Shown: positions 16,809 to 24,716, numbered from the stretch's first letter. The stretch: DNA of 24,716 bases from an uncultured Blautia sp. (GCA_934378195.1 CAKRPO010000035.1:1-24716), one strand, 5' to 3'. Made by a program: numbers and translations. The notes: generated by a model from the letters alone, not told the origin.

Positions 16809-17783
16809 ATGATCAGGAAAAGATATCTGGCAGCAGCCGGGCTTATGATATTAGCTGTTACAGTAGCGGGATGCGGAAAGAAAAACGATGCCGGTTCTGT
16901 AGTACAGCAGGTGACACCGACTCCGGTGGAAGAGACGGTAACAGTCACTCCTACACCAGAACTGGTAGATATGGAAGCAACCGTAGAAAAAAATATTATG
17001 GGTGAGAAGACAACCACAGCATCCAAGATAACGATCGTGAATCAGACAGGATCGGAGATCGCTGCAATCTATATCAGACAGACACCGTCAGAGGATGCAG
17101 ATGAAGAAGAGAGCGATGACTGGGGAGATGATCTGGTAAATGGCATGTTCACATTAAAGAGTGGAGAAAATGCGGTTTATTATTATGAAAAACCGGAGTC
17201 TTCTTCTGTAACTTATGATATAAGAATCTCTTATACAGACGAAGAAAAGAATGAGTGCTTTTTCAGACAGCTTCCTCTGACAACGATCAAGCAGATTACA
17301 CTTCGCATGGATGGAAAAGATGATGATGCAATTCCATATGCGACATATATGACGGCCAACAGCACGAAAGAAGTCTCGACATTGAATGATGTGAAGAAAA
17401 GACTTGGATTGTCTGCAGATGATGAAGACAGTGATTCTGCAACTCCGACACCAACGGATGCTCCGGATGATTCCAATACGGATGATCCGGATCCGACCAG
17501 TGCACCGTCAGACAATGATAACGATAACAATAATAACAATAATAATAACAATAATAATAATTCTAATAATGATGATCCGGGGTCGAATAGTTCAATATCG
17601 AAAGCAGAGAGCTATATTGGTATGTCTATTGATGATCTTGTCGGAGGTGTAGGTGGTGCACAGTCTTCAGAGTATGATGATGATTCTGCTACCGGAACGA
17701 CAGGATACTATTACTATCCGAACTTTACTGTTTCGACATCAGTAGATGAAGATGGAAATGAGATCGTTACAGGAGTATGGTAA
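16809..17783 (+). CDS. putative lipoprotein with Asn-rich linker
   Basis: A 324-aa protein of unknown function. A signal sequence ends in a lipobox, VAGC, with Cys22 as the likely lipid-modified residue. A threonine-proline linker (TPTPVEETVTVTPTP) leads to a domain at about 60-190 (KITIVNQTGSEIAAIYIRQT) that looks beta-rich. Next comes a low-complexity acidic linker with TPTPTDAPDD and twelve consecutive Asn (240-251), then a C-terminal module (ISKAESYIGMSIDDLVGGVG ... TGYYYYPNFTVSTSVD) reminiscent of small BLIP/SmpA-like surface domains; that likeness is weak. It starts at ATG 16809 after AGGAGG. The gene heads the pyrH operon, where rpsB and tsf often sit in Firmicutes. It is exported and anchored outside the membrane by inference. 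Confidence 0.8.
   Translation: MIRKRYLAAAGLMILAVTVAGCGKKNDAGSVVQQVTPTPVEETVTVTPTPELVDMEATVEKNIMGEKTTTASKITIVNQTGSEIAAIYIRQTPSEDADEEESDDWGDDLVNGMFTLKSGENAVYYYEKPESSSVTYDIRISYTDEEKNECFFRQLPLTTIKQITLRMDGKDDDAIPYATYMTANSTKEVSTLNDVKKRLGLSADDEDSDSATPTPTDAPDDSNTDDPDPTSAPSDNDNDNNNNNNNNNNNNSNNDDPGSNSSISKAESYIGMSIDDLVGGVGGAQSSEYDDDSATGTTGYYYYPNFTVSTSVDEDGNEIVTGVW
17526..17561 (+). repeat. AAT/AAC trinucleotide run coding for twelve Asn
   Basis: Twelve consecutive Asn codons, nine AAT and three AAC, in a pattern of AAC followed by two, three and then four AAT. Slippage would change the linker by whole residues and keep the frame. Nearby GAT and TCT interruptions extend the repetitive tract to about 17511-17573. 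Confidence 0.9.
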
Positions 17784-17827
17784 AGAATGGCGATGTCTGT
17801 AATATCGCGGGAAAGGATAAAGAACCT

Positions 17828-18523
17828 ATGAAAAGAATTTTATTGAAATTAAGTGGAGAGGCTCTGGCCGGATCCGAAAAGAAGGGATTTGACGAAGCGA
17901 CAGTTGTTGCTGTAGCAAAGCAGATTCGTGCAGTCGCAGAAGAAGGAACACAGATTGGGATCGTGATTGGCGGTGGTAACTTCTGGAGAGGCCGTACAAG
18001 TGAGACGATTAATCGTAATAAGGCAGATCAGATCGGTATGCTTGCTACAGTTATGAACTGTATCTATGTGTCTGATATTTGCAGATATCTGGGACTTAAG
18101 ACAGAAATCTTCACCCCATTTGTATGTGGCGCATTCACAAAGTTATATTCCAAAGATGCGGTTGAAGAAGCGTTTGCAGAGGGCAAGATTCTGTTTTTTG
18201 CCGGTGGTACAGGCCATCCGTATTTTTCAACAGATACAGCGACTGTCCTTCGTGCAGTAGAAATCGAAGCGGAAGCAATCCTTCTGGCGAAAGCAGTAGA
18301 CGGTATCTACGACAGTGATCCGAAGTTAAATCCAAATGCAGTGAAGTATGATGAAATTTCCATCGAGGAAGTTGTGGACAAGAAACTTGCCGCAATGGAT
18401 CTTACTGCATCGATCATGTGCCTGGAACAGAAAATGCCGATGCTGGTATTTGGTCTTGAAGAAGAGAACAGTATTGTAAATGCCGTACATGGTAAATTTA
18501 CAGGAACGAAAGTGACTGTATAA
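17828..18523 (+). CDS. pyrH: UMP kinase (uridylate kinase)
   Basis: Phosphorylates UMP to UDP with ATP; bacterial PyrH is a hexameric amino-acid-kinase-fold enzyme, allosterically tuned by GTP and UTP in other species. The 231-aa product shows RILLKLSGEALAG at the N terminus, IGGGNFWRGR, the Asp-containing QIGMLATVMN, GTGHPYFSTDTA and LLAKAVDGIYDSDPK. ATG 17828 was chosen: GAAAGGA lies 10 nt upstream and the product then starts like the family. An in-frame ATG at 17777 would overlap the lipoprotein gene and add 17 unrelated residues. It follows the lipoprotein by 44 nt and precedes frr by 47 nt, in the widely conserved pyrH-frr order. Confidence 0.97.
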   Translation: MKRILLKLSGEALAGSEKKGFDEATVVAVAKQIRAVAEEGTQIGIVIGGGNFWRGRTSETINRNKADQIGMLATVMNCIYVSDICRYLGLKTEIFTPFVCGAFTKLYSKDAVEEAFAEGKILFFAGGTGHPYFSTDTATVLRAVEIEAEAILLAKAVDGIYDSDPKLNPNAVKYDEISIEEVVDKKLAAMDLTASIMCLEQKMPMLVFGLEEENSIVNAVHGKFTGTKVTV

Positions 18524-18570
18524 ATAAAGAATTCTAAAACAAAATAAAATCGGAGAAGGAGAATTCGATA

Positions 18571-19122
18571 ATGGATGAAAGAGTTCAGAAATATGAGCAG
18601 AAAATGACAAAAACACTGGAGGGATTTGAAACAGAGCTTACTACAATCCGTGCAGGACGTGCAAATCCGCATATCCTTGACAAGATTACAGTAGATTATT
18701 ATGGAAGCCCGACACCACTTCAGCAGGTGGCAAATATTACTGTACCGGAAGCAAGAATGATTCAGATCCAGCCATGGGAATCCAGTCTGATCAAAGGTAT
18801 TGAGAAAGCAATTCTTACTTCAGATCTGGGTCTGAACCCGAGCAATGATGGCAAACTGATCCGTCTGGTTCTTCCGGAGCTTACCGAAGAACGTCGTAAA
18901 GATCTTGTAAAAGACGTAAAGAAAAAAGGCGAAGCAGCAAAGGTTGCTGTTCGTAACATCCGCCGTGATGCGAATGATGCATTCAAGAAACTGGCAAAAC
19001 AGGATGTTTCTGAGGATGAAGTAAAAGATCTGGAAGATACTGTTCAGAAGCTTACAGATAAATTTATCAAAAAGATTGATGCAGCTGTAGATACAAAAGC
19101 AAAAGAAATCCTGACAGTATAA
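18571..19122 (+). CDS. frr: ribosome recycling factor
   Basis: Splits post-termination ribosomes together with EF-G. The 183-aa product is of normal length, with [31 protein letters not shown] near the N terminus and the helical C-terminal part ([33 protein letters not shown]). It starts at ATG 18571, 9 nt after AAGGAG (18556-18561). The following 84-nt spacer contains a weak terminator-like hairpin before uppS, which may reduce expression of the lipid genes relative to pyrH and frr. Confidence 0.98.
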   Translation: MDERVQKYEQKMTKTLEGFETELTTIRAGRANPHILDKITVDYYGSPTPLQQVANITVPEARMIQIQPWESSLIKGIEKAILTSDLGLNPSNDGKLIRLVLPELTEERRKDLVKDVKKKGEAAKVAVRNIRRDANDAFKKLAKQDVSEDEVKDLEDTVQKLTDKFIKKIDAAVDTKAKEILTV

Positions 19123-19149
19123 AAGAGATAACTGTCAGATTGGAGGGAG

Positions 19150-19176
19150 AGGGAGAGCCGGAAAGGGCTCTCTTTC
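19150..19176 (+). terminator. weak terminator or attenuator between frr and uppS
   Basis: A core stem GAGAGCC (19153-19159) with GGCTCTC (19166-19172), extendable to 10 bp by two G-U pairs and one A-U pair, encloses loop GGAAAG. Only TTTC follows, so termination is probably partial. Confidence 0.45.
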
Positions 19177-19206
19177 TGTTCGCTCTGTAAACGGAGAGGA
19201 GAAAAT

Positions 19207-19923
19207 ATGGAGAATATGAAAATTCCAAATCATATTGCAATCATTCTCGATGGAAATGGCAGATGGGCAAAAGCCAAGGGAATGCCGAGAGGATATGGCC
19301 ATATAAAAGGCTGTGCCAATCTTGAAGCAATCTGTGATGATATCAAAGATCTTGGGGTAAAATATCTTACTGTTTATGCGTTTTCTACAGAAAACTGGAA
19401 ACGTTCCAGAGAAGAAGTGGAAGGGCTGATGAAACTGTTTCGAAGCTATCTGAAGAAATGCATGAAGAGTGCAGAGAAAAATCATATGAGGGTGAAAATC
19501 ATTGGTGATCCGACTGCGTTTGATCAGGATATTCAGGATAAGATCAGAGAATTGGAAGATTTTTCAAAAGATTACGATGAACTGTATTTTCAGATTGCAT
19601 TAAATTATGGCAGTCGTGATGAAATTGCCCGTGGAATGCGCAGACTGGCACAGGATGCAGCAGATGGTAAAGTAAATCCACAGGAGATTACAGAAGATAC
19701 GATCGCAGGTTATCTGGATACGGCTGGAATCCCGGATCCGGACCTTCTGATCCGTACGAGTGGTGAATTGAGATTGTCTAATTTCCTTATGTGGCAGCTG
19801 GCTTATACAGAATTCTATTTTACCGATGTTGCATGGCCGGATTTTCATAAAGAAGAGCTGATCCAGGCTATTGAAAAATACAATGGAAGAGATCGCCGTT
19901 ATGGAGGCGTGAAGGAGGAGTAA
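19207..19923 (+). CDS. uppS: isoprenyl transferase (undecaprenyl diphosphate synthase)
   Basis: Condenses isopentenyl diphosphate units in cis onto farnesyl diphosphate, giving the C55 carrier lipid used for peptidoglycan and wall polysaccharide. 238 aa. The catalytic Asp15 lies in HIAIILDGNGRWAKAKG; TVYAFSTENWKR and the C-terminal RTSGELRLSNFLMWQLAYTE with FTDVAWPDF are family signatures. ATG 19207 has AGAGGAG (19195-19201) at 5 nt. The cdsA start follows only 3 nt after the stop, with its ribosome site GGAGG inside the uppS end, indicating tight coupling. Chain length is inferred from the family, not from sequence. Confidence 0.97.
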   Translation: MENMKIPNHIAIILDGNGRWAKAKGMPRGYGHIKGCANLEAICDDIKDLGVKYLTVYAFSTENWKRSREEVEGLMKLFRSYLKKCMKSAEKNHMRVKIIGDPTAFDQDIQDKIRELEDFSKDYDELYFQIALNYGSRDEIARGMRRLAQDAADGKVNPQEITEDTIAGYLDTAGIPDPDLLIRTSGELRLSNFLMWQLAYTEFYFTDVAWPDFHKEELIQAIEKYNGRDRRYGGVKEE

Positions 19924-19926
19924 ATT

Positions 19927-20721
19927 ATGTTTAAGACACGACTCATAAGCGGTATTTTGCTTGTGATCGCTGCACTTCTGACGATCATTAGTGGAAATTA
20001 TGTGCTGTTTGTGACACTGCTCTGCGTCTCGCTGCTCGGAATGCAGGAACTTTACAAGGCTATGGGAGTTCACAGAGAACAGACAGAATTTCTGGAGCTG
20101 GCAGGATATCTGGGAGCAATTCTGTACTATGCTTCCCTGTTGCTTGGGTTTGAACGTTATGGTACGATGGCGATTCTGATCGCATTGATTCTGATTATGT
20201 TTGTATATGTGTTTTCTTATCCGAAGTACAATGCAAACCAGGTGATGGCAACATTTTTTGGAGTGGTTTATGTAGCTGTGATGCTTTCTTTTATTCTGCT
20301 GACACGAAATCTTCCGGACGGTAAGTTTATTGTTTGGCTAATCTTCTTGTGTTCCTGGGGATGTGATACCTGTGCATACTGCGTTGGTATGCTGATCGGC
20401 AAACACAAGATGGCACCAGTACTCAGCCCGAAGAAATCCGTAGAGGGAGCTGTTGGAGGTGTTGTCGGAGCTGCGCTTCTTGGAATAATCTATGCTGCAG
20501 CAACACATGGAGCAATGCTGGAATATGCAATAATCTGTGGTGTTGGCGCATTGATCTCCATGGTTGGTGATCTTGCAGCATCTGCAATCAAAAGAAATCA
20601 GGGAATCAAGGATTATGGCAAGCTGATTCCGGGACATGGTGGAATTCTTGATCGCTTTGACAGCGTGATCTTTACAGCCCCTGTTATTTATTATCTGGCA
20701 AAAATGATTCTTGGTCTCTAA
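19927..20721 (+). CDS. cdsA: phosphatidate cytidylyltransferase (CDP-diacylglycerol synthase)
   Basis: Integral membrane enzyme that makes CDP-diacylglycerol from CTP and phosphatidic acid for phospholipid synthesis. 264 aa with about seven to eight hydrophobic segments. The conserved SPKKSVEGAVGG motif near 168 and the C-terminal signature GDLAASAIKRNQGIKDYGKLIPGHGGILDRFDS are intact. It starts at ATG 19927, 3 nt after uppS, and is followed 14 nt later by dxr. The uppS-cdsA-dxr-rseP order is typical for Firmicutes and puts carrier-lipid, phospholipid and isoprenoid genes under shared control. Confidence 0.97.
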   Translation: MFKTRLISGILLVIAALLTIISGNYVLFVTLLCVSLLGMQELYKAMGVHREQTEFLELAGYLGAILYYASLLLGFERYGTMAILIALILIMFVYVFSYPKYNANQVMATFFGVVYVAVMLSFILLTRNLPDGKFIVWLIFLCSWGCDTCAYCVGMLIGKHKMAPVLSPKKSVEGAVGGVVGAALLGIIYAAATHGAMLEYAIICGVGALISMVGDLAASAIKRNQGIKDYGKLIPGHGGILDRFDSVIFTAPVIYYLAKMILGL

Positions 20722-20735
20722 AAAAGGAGAATAAC

Positions 20736-21878
20736 ATGAAAAAAATTGCAATTTTAGGCTCCACAGGATCGATTGGGACACAGACATTGGATGTGGTGCG
20801 TGCAAATGGAGATATAGAAGTTCTTGGAATCAGTGCAGGAAGGAATATTCAGAAGCTGGAAGAACAGGTGAGAGAATTCTCGCCAAAACTTGTGGCAGTC
20901 TGGGATGAAAATGCTGCACAGGAACTTGCGCAAAAGATTAAGGACACAGATACGAAGGTTGTCACAGGAATGGATGGACTTCTGGAACTTGCTGCAATGC
21001 CGGAGACGGAAATCCTGGTTACAGCAATCGTTGGAATGCTGGGAATCCGCCCGACCATTGAGGCAATTCGAGCAGGAAAGGATATTGCACTTGCTAATAA
21101 AGAAACATTGGTGACAGCTGGACACCTGATTATTCCGATGGCAAAAGAATACGGCGTGCGGATTCTTCCGGTAGACAGCGAACACAGTGCGATTTTTCAG
21201 TCTTTAAATGGGGAACACAAAGGAGAAGTGGATAAACTTCTGATCACAGCATCAGGTGGCCCGTTCCGAGGGAAAACAAGAAAAGATCTGGAGACAGTAA
21301 CACTGGAAGATACCTTGAAACATCCGAACTGGGTGATGGGGCAGAAGATTACGGTAGATTCTGCAACACTGGTAAATAAAGGACTTGAAGTGATGGAAGC
21401 GAAATGGCTGTTTGATGTCAGCCTGGACCAGATCCAGGTGGTTGTTCAGCCACAGAGTGTGATTCATTCCATGGTTCAGTTTAAGGATGGCGGCATTATT
21501 GCACAGCTGGGAACACCGGATATGCGTCTGCCGATTCAGTATGCGCTGTATTATCCGCACAGAAGATATCTGGATGGGGACAGACTTGATTTTGCAAAAC
21601 TTGGTCAGATCACATTTGAAGAACCGGATATGGAGACTTTCCAGGGGCTTCCAATGGCGATTCAGGCAGCAAGAACAGGTGGTTCCATGCCGACAGTATT
21701 TAATGCGGCAAATGAACTTGCGGTACGCAAATTCCTTCACAGAGAAATCCGATTCCTGGATATTTATGATATCATTGGACAGTCTATGGAGCGGCATGAG
21801 GTTATCTCAAATCCTGGGCTCGAGGAAATTCTGGCAGTAGAAAACGATACATATCAATGGATTGAAAGCAGGTGGTAG
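20736..21878 (+). CDS. dxr: 1-deoxy-D-xylulose 5-phosphate reductoisomerase
   Basis: NADPH-dependent enzyme making 2-C-methyl-D-erythritol 4-phosphate, the first committed step of the MEP isoprenoid pathway and the target of fosmidomycin. The product is 380 aa. NADPH-binding GSTGSIG is at 8-14, followed by ALANKETLVTAG, the metal site region PVDSEHSAIFQ, and the substrate loop TASGGPFRGK with HPNWVMGQKITVDSATLVNKGLE. ATG 20736 has AAGGAG 7 nt upstream. Its product route feeds precursor to UppS, encoded two genes before it. The rseP start lies directly after the dxr stop. Confidence 0.97.
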   Translation: MKKIAILGSTGSIGTQTLDVVRANGDIEVLGISAGRNIQKLEEQVREFSPKLVAVWDENAAQELAQKIKDTDTKVVTGMDGLLELAAMPETEILVTAIVGMLGIRPTIEAIRAGKDIALANKETLVTAGHLIIPMAKEYGVRILPVDSEHSAIFQSLNGEHKGEVDKLLITASGGPFRGKTRKDLETVTLEDTLKHPNWVMGQKITVDSATLVNKGLEVMEAKWLFDVSLDQIQVVVQPQSVIHSMVQFKDGGIIAQLGTPDMRLPIQYALYYPHRRYLDGDRLDFAKLGQITFEEPDMETFQGLPMAIQAARTGGSMPTVFNAANELAVRKFLHREIRFLDIYDIIGQSMERHEVISNPGLEEILAVENDTYQWIESRW

Positions 21879-21879
21879 A

Positions 21880-23169
21880 TTGAAGATTCTGATTGCGATT
21901 ATTATTTTCAGTGCAATCATATTGTTTCATGAATTTGGACATTTTCTTTTTGCAAAATTAAATGGTATCAGTGTGACAGAGTTTTCTCTGGGAATGGGAC
22001 CAAGGCTCTGGAGTTTCCAAAAGGGAGAAACCAGGTACTCTCTGAAACTTCTTCCACTTGGTGGTTCCTGCGCTATGGTTGGAGAAGATACGGGCGAAGA
22101 AGATATCCCGGGTTCTTTTAATTCGGCTCCGGTATGGGGCAGAATTTCCGTTGTTGCGGCCGGCCCGATTTTTAACTTTATTCTGGCGTTTGTACTGGCG
22201 GTGATTATTGTTGGATTCGTCGGATATGATCCGGCAGAGGTCCTGGAAGTCGACAAGACTTCAGCAGCAGCCGGAGCAGGTATTCAGACAGGAGATGTGA
22301 TCACGGAGTATAATGGATATCATGTAGATCTTGCCAAAGATCTGTATGTATATATGTATCTGAACGAGCTCAAAGAAGGAGATGCTGTCAGTCTGAAGGT
22401 CTTAAGGGATGGCAAAACAGAGTCGATCACCTATACACCAGATGTATCAGTGCGTTATCTGCTTGGGTTTAACCGGTCAGATGCTTCTTCTATGACAGTA
22501 CAGTCACTGATTGATGGAATGCCACTCCAGGAGGCGGGACTGCAGCCGGGCGATACGATTACGGCAATCAATGGCGTGAAGATTTCGGATGGCGAGGCAT
22601 ATGATGCATATCTGGCTGAGCATCCTTTGTCTGATGAGCCGGTGGAGATTACGTATGACAGGGATGGCCTGGATTATACAGCGACGATTACACCGAAAGA
22701 ATATCGCACACCACAGTTGGGATTTTCCTACAATCTTGGTTATACGAAGACGTCTGGTCTGCAGGTGTTTAAATATGGTGCATTAGAGATCAAATATATG
22801 ATTCGTACGACATTGCTCAGTCTGAAAGAACTGGTTACAGGACAGCTTGGTTTCCAGAACCTCAGCGGCCCGGTAGGAGTTGTAGATGCAATCGGTACAA
22901 CCTATGAAGAAAGTAAGAGTGAAGGTGCACTGATGCTTTGGATGAATATGCTGAATATGGCAGTCCTTCTGTCTGCAAATCTCGGTGTTATGAACCTTCT
23001 TCCTCTTCCGGCACTGGATGGAGGACGACTGGTATTTCTTGTGATCGAGGCAATCCGCAGGAAACCAATCAACCGTGAGATTGAAGGAAAAATTCATTTT
23101 GCGGGTCTGATGGCATTGATGGTGCTGATGGTCGTGGTCATGTATAATGATATTCTGAAAATATTCTGA
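21880..23169 (+). CDS. rseP: RseP-family site-2 intramembrane zinc metalloprotease
   Basis: Membrane protease that cuts transmembrane segments of regulatory or signal peptides (RseP/RasP type). 429 aa. HEFGH in the first helix (His17, Glu18, His21) supplies zinc ligands and the catalytic Glu; NLLPLPALDGGR near the C terminus supplies the third ligand Asp. Between them are two PDZ-like modules (about 120-200 and 205-275), with AGIQTGDVI and AGLQPGDTI. There is no ATG near the family's start, so TTG at 21880 is preferred: it lies just after the dxr stop (21876-21878) with AGGTGG 4 nt upstream. A TTG at 21862 would overlap dxr and lacks a site. Substrates, possibly anti-sigma factors, are not visible in the window. 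Confidence 0.94.
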   Translation: MKILIAIIIFSAIILFHEFGHFLFAKLNGISVTEFSLGMGPRLWSFQKGETRYSLKLLPLGGSCAMVGEDTGEEDIPGSFNSAPVWGRISVVAAGPIFNFILAFVLAVIIVGFVGYDPAEVLEVDKTSAAAGAGIQTGDVITEYNGYHVDLAKDLYVYMYLNELKEGDAVSLKVLRDGKTESITYTPDVSVRYLLGFNRSDASSMTVQSLIDGMPLQEAGLQPGDTITAINGVKISDGEAYDAYLAEHPLSDEPVEITYDRDGLDYTATITPKEYRTPQLGFSYNLGYTKTSGLQVFKYGALEIKYMIRTTLLSLKELVTGQLGFQNLSGPVGVVDAIGTTYEESKSEGALMLWMNMLNMAVLLSANLGVMNLLPLPALDGGRLVFLVIEAIRRKPINREIEGKIHFAGLMALMVLMVVVMYNDILKIF

Positions 23170-23176
23170 TTTTTAT

Positions 23177-23221
23177 AAAAGGACAGAAACTTTTTTGACG
23201 AAGAAGTTAACTGTCCTTTTT
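23177..23221 (+). terminator. terminator at the end of the pyrH-rseP operon
   Basis: AAAAGGACAG (23177-23186) pairs with CTGTCCTTTT (23211-23220), 10 bp. The inside can extend the stem through AACTT (23188-23192) with AAGTT (23204-23208). A run of five T ends the element. It begins 7 nt after the rseP stop. Confidence 0.9.
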
Positions 23222-23244
23222 GTGTCAAGATTTTCTGATTATCG

Positions 23245-23253
23245 CATAGAATA
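23245..23253 (+). promoter_or_regulatory. possible mother-cell sigma -10 element before the sleC-like gene
   Basis: CATAGAATA matches the CATANNNTA form of sigma-K -10 elements and has one mismatch to the sigma-E form CATACANT. I find no clear matching -35. It lies 12 nt before the start codon, which would give a very short leader. Confidence 0.25.
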
Positions 23254-23265
23254 TACGGAGAGCTT

Positions 23266-24552
23266 TTGAGGCAGGGAAAATGGGTGGGATTTTATAACAG
23301 TGTGCGAAGGCAGCAGGACCAGAGTGACGAAGGAAAGTTGAAGGTAAGCGTTTTTACGGAAGATGGAACAAGACCGGTGGAAAATGCGCTGGTCAGAATT
23401 TCCTACACAGGAGAAAGTGACCGGACAGTAGAAGAAGTACGTACAGATTCTTCGGGACAGACACCGATACTGGATCTTCGAACACCGCCATTGGAGTACA
23501 GCATGGAACCGGTGGAGGAACAGCCATATGCGGAATATACGATTCAGGTGCAGGCAGAGGGATTTGAGGATACAGAGATTGCCGGTACGCAGGTATTGCC
23601 GGGAGTGATGGCGCAGCAATCTGTGCGGGTGGCATTTCAGGCAGAGGCTTCTTTCGAACGGTTGGTTATCGGACCGCATACACTGTTTGCCGCGTATCCG
23701 CCAAAGATTGAGGAAGCTGAGGTTAAACCGGTGGATGAGAGCGGTGAGATCGTGCTCAGCAGAGTTGTTATACCAGAATACATTGTGGTGCATGATGGAT
23801 CAGTGAATGACACAACAGCACCGAATTATTATGAGAGATACAAAGATTATATCAAGAATGTTGCAAGCAGTGAAATTTATGCAACCTGGCCGGACGATAC
23901 GATCCGTGCAAATATACTGGCAATTATGTCGTTTACGTTAAACCGTGTATATACCGAATGGTATCGGAACAAGGGAAAGGACTTTACAATCACGTCATCG
24001 ACGGCATATGATCATAAGTGGATCAGAGGCAGAAATGTGTTTGACAGCATTTCCAGGATTACAGATGAACTGTTTGAAAATTATCTTTCCAGACCGGATG
24101 TCCGTCAGCCAATCCTGACACAGTACTGTGATGGCAGGCAGGTGCAGTGCCGGGATCGAGGATGGATGACGCAGTGGGGAAGTAAATCACTGGGAGACCA
24201 GGGATATTCACCAATCGAGATACTGCGGTATTTTTATGGAAATGACATGTATATCAATGTGGCAGAAGAAGTATCTGGAATTCCTGCATCGTGGCCAGGA
24301 TATGACCTGAATGTCGGCTCAACCGGAGATAAGGTGCGGCAGCTTCAGGAACAGTTGAACGTGATTGCCGGCGCGTATCCTGCAATTCCTAAAGTAGAAG
24401 AGGATGGAATTTATGGGGAACAGACAAAAGCATCCGTACAGAAATTCCAGAATGTATTTGGCCTTCCGGAAACCGGAATTACCGATTATCCGACCTGGTA
24501 TAAGGTACAGGAAATCTACGTGGCAGTAAGCAGAATTGCAGAATTGAATTAA
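23266..24552 (+). CDS. sleC: SleC-like spore cortex-lytic enzyme
   Basis: A 428-aa protein resembling clostridial SleC (about 438 aa in C. perfringens), the enzyme that breaks down spore cortex peptidoglycan after activation at germination. Residues about 25-130 are a CnaB/carboxypeptidase-regulatory-like beta domain (LKVSVFTEDGTRPVENALVRI), corresponding to the SleC pre-pro part. The middle (about 190-330) is a SpoIID/LytB-like transglycosylase domain: VASSEIYATWPDDTIRANIL keeps the catalytic Glu as Glu203, and QPILTQYCDG and LGDQGYSPIEILRYFYG follow. Residues about 346-425 are a peptidoglycan-binding module (GSTGDKVRQLQEQLN, DGIYGEQTKASVQKFQ). There is no signal peptide, as expected for a protein made in the mother cell. 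TTG 23266 is preferred for GGAG 5 nt upstream. Confidence 0.85.
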   Translation: MRQGKWVGFYNSVRRQQDQSDEGKLKVSVFTEDGTRPVENALVRISYTGESDRTVEEVRTDSSGQTPILDLRTPPLEYSMEPVEEQPYAEYTIQVQAEGFEDTEIAGTQVLPGVMAQQSVRVAFQAEASFERLVIGPHTLFAAYPPKIEEAEVKPVDESGEIVLSRVVIPEYIVVHDGSVNDTTAPNYYERYKDYIKNVASSEIYATWPDDTIRANILAIMSFTLNRVYTEWYRNKGKDFTITSSTAYDHKWIRGRNVFDSISRITDELFENYLSRPDVRQPILTQYCDGRQVQCRDRGWMTQWGSKSLGDQGYSPIEILRYFYGNDMYINVAEEVSGIPASWPGYDLNVGSTGDKVRQLQEQLNVIAGAYPAIPKVEEDGIYGEQTKASVQKFQNVFGLPETGITDYPTWYKVQEIYVAVSRIAELN

Positions 24553-24587
24553 AATTACAAAAAAAATAAAAAATTTCAAAAAAAGTG

Positions 24588-24616
24588 TTGACTTTATAGT
24601 TGAACTCTGGTATTCT
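24588..24616 (+). promoter_or_regulatory. promoter of the tRNA gene
   Basis: TTGACT (24588-24593), a 17-nt spacer and TATTCT (24611-24616) with TG at 24608-24609. RNA would start near 24623. The leader begins with a hairpin, TCGC-G-AGGAA (24625-24634) pairing TTCCTGCGA (24639-24647) with one bulged G, before the tRNA at 24658. Confidence 0.75.
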
Positions 24617-24657
24617 ATCACTTGTCGCGAGGAACAAATTCCTGCGAAACAGAATAT

Positions 24658-24716
24658 GCGGAAGTGTCGGAACTGGCAGACGAGCAAGACTAAGGATCTT
24701 GTGAGCATTGCGCTCG
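24658..24716 (+). tRNA. tRNA-Leu (anticodon AAG), 5' part, cut by window end
   Basis: The sequence begins with acceptor strand GCGGAAG, a D arm and then anticodon stem CAAGA/TCTTG around loop CTAAGGA, giving anticodon AAG (codon CUU). It continues into a long variable arm (GAGC...GCTC), the mark of class II tRNA-Leu. The T arm and 3' acceptor strand lie beyond position 24716, so it is incomplete here. The preceding promoter and hairpin suit a tRNA operon start. Confidence 0.88.

Overview
The window looks like chromosomal DNA of a spore-forming, low-to-mid GC Firmicute, most likely a Lachnospiraceae-type Clostridium relative. The reasons are strong AGGAGG ribosome sites, frequent GTG and TTG starts, a type III pantothenate kinase beside an ECF-type vitamin transporter, the eno-secG-rnr-smpB order, and two spore-cortex genes (pdaA-like and sleC-like). 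No insertion sequence, prophage or CRISPR array is visible. Identifications rest on reading motifs by eye; no database search was possible.

Layout. (1) 145-2958: coenzyme A module, coaBC, a pantothenate-type ECF S component and coaX, ended by a large bidirectional hairpin shared with (2) a convergent RluA-family pseudouridine synthase (3041-3922, minus). (3) 4085-10985: surface-polysaccharide block with a two-headed glycosyltransferase joined by a coiled coil, a second family 2 glycosyltransferase, UDP-galactopyranose mutase, a secreted SGNH esterase-like protein with InlB-type repeats, and glycerol-3-phosphate cytidylyltransferase. (4) 10964-11785, minus: pdaA-like cortex deacetylase. (5) 11786-12296: 511-nt spacer holding a good minus-strand promoter, three degenerate ~50-nt repeats and a terminator-like hairpin, the best candidate here for an undescribed RNA. 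(6) 12297-16664: eno, secG, rnr, smpB, with terminators after eno and secG. (7) 16698-23221: consensus promoter, lipoprotein with an Asn tract, then pyrH-frr-uppS-cdsA-dxr-rseP and a terminator. (8) 23266-24552: sleC-like cortex-lytic enzyme. (9) 24588-24716: promoter and the 5' part of a class II tRNA-Leu with anticodon AAG, cut by the window end.

How the parts fit. Region 1 takes up pantothenate, phosphorylates it and converts it to 4'-phosphopantetheine. Region 3 supplies UDP-galactofuranose and CDP-glycerol, two donors for cell-wall glycopolymers, plus transferases and a likely exported esterase; no polymer exporter or glycerophosphotransferase is in the window. Region 7 joins UMP phosphorylation, ribosome recycling, isoprenoid (dxr) and undecaprenyl (uppS) supply, CDP-diacylglycerol synthesis and intramembrane proteolysis. 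The pdaA product makes muramic-delta-lactam in spore cortex, the mark that cortex-lytic enzymes such as SleC act on, so regions 4 and 8 are linked in function though apart on the map.
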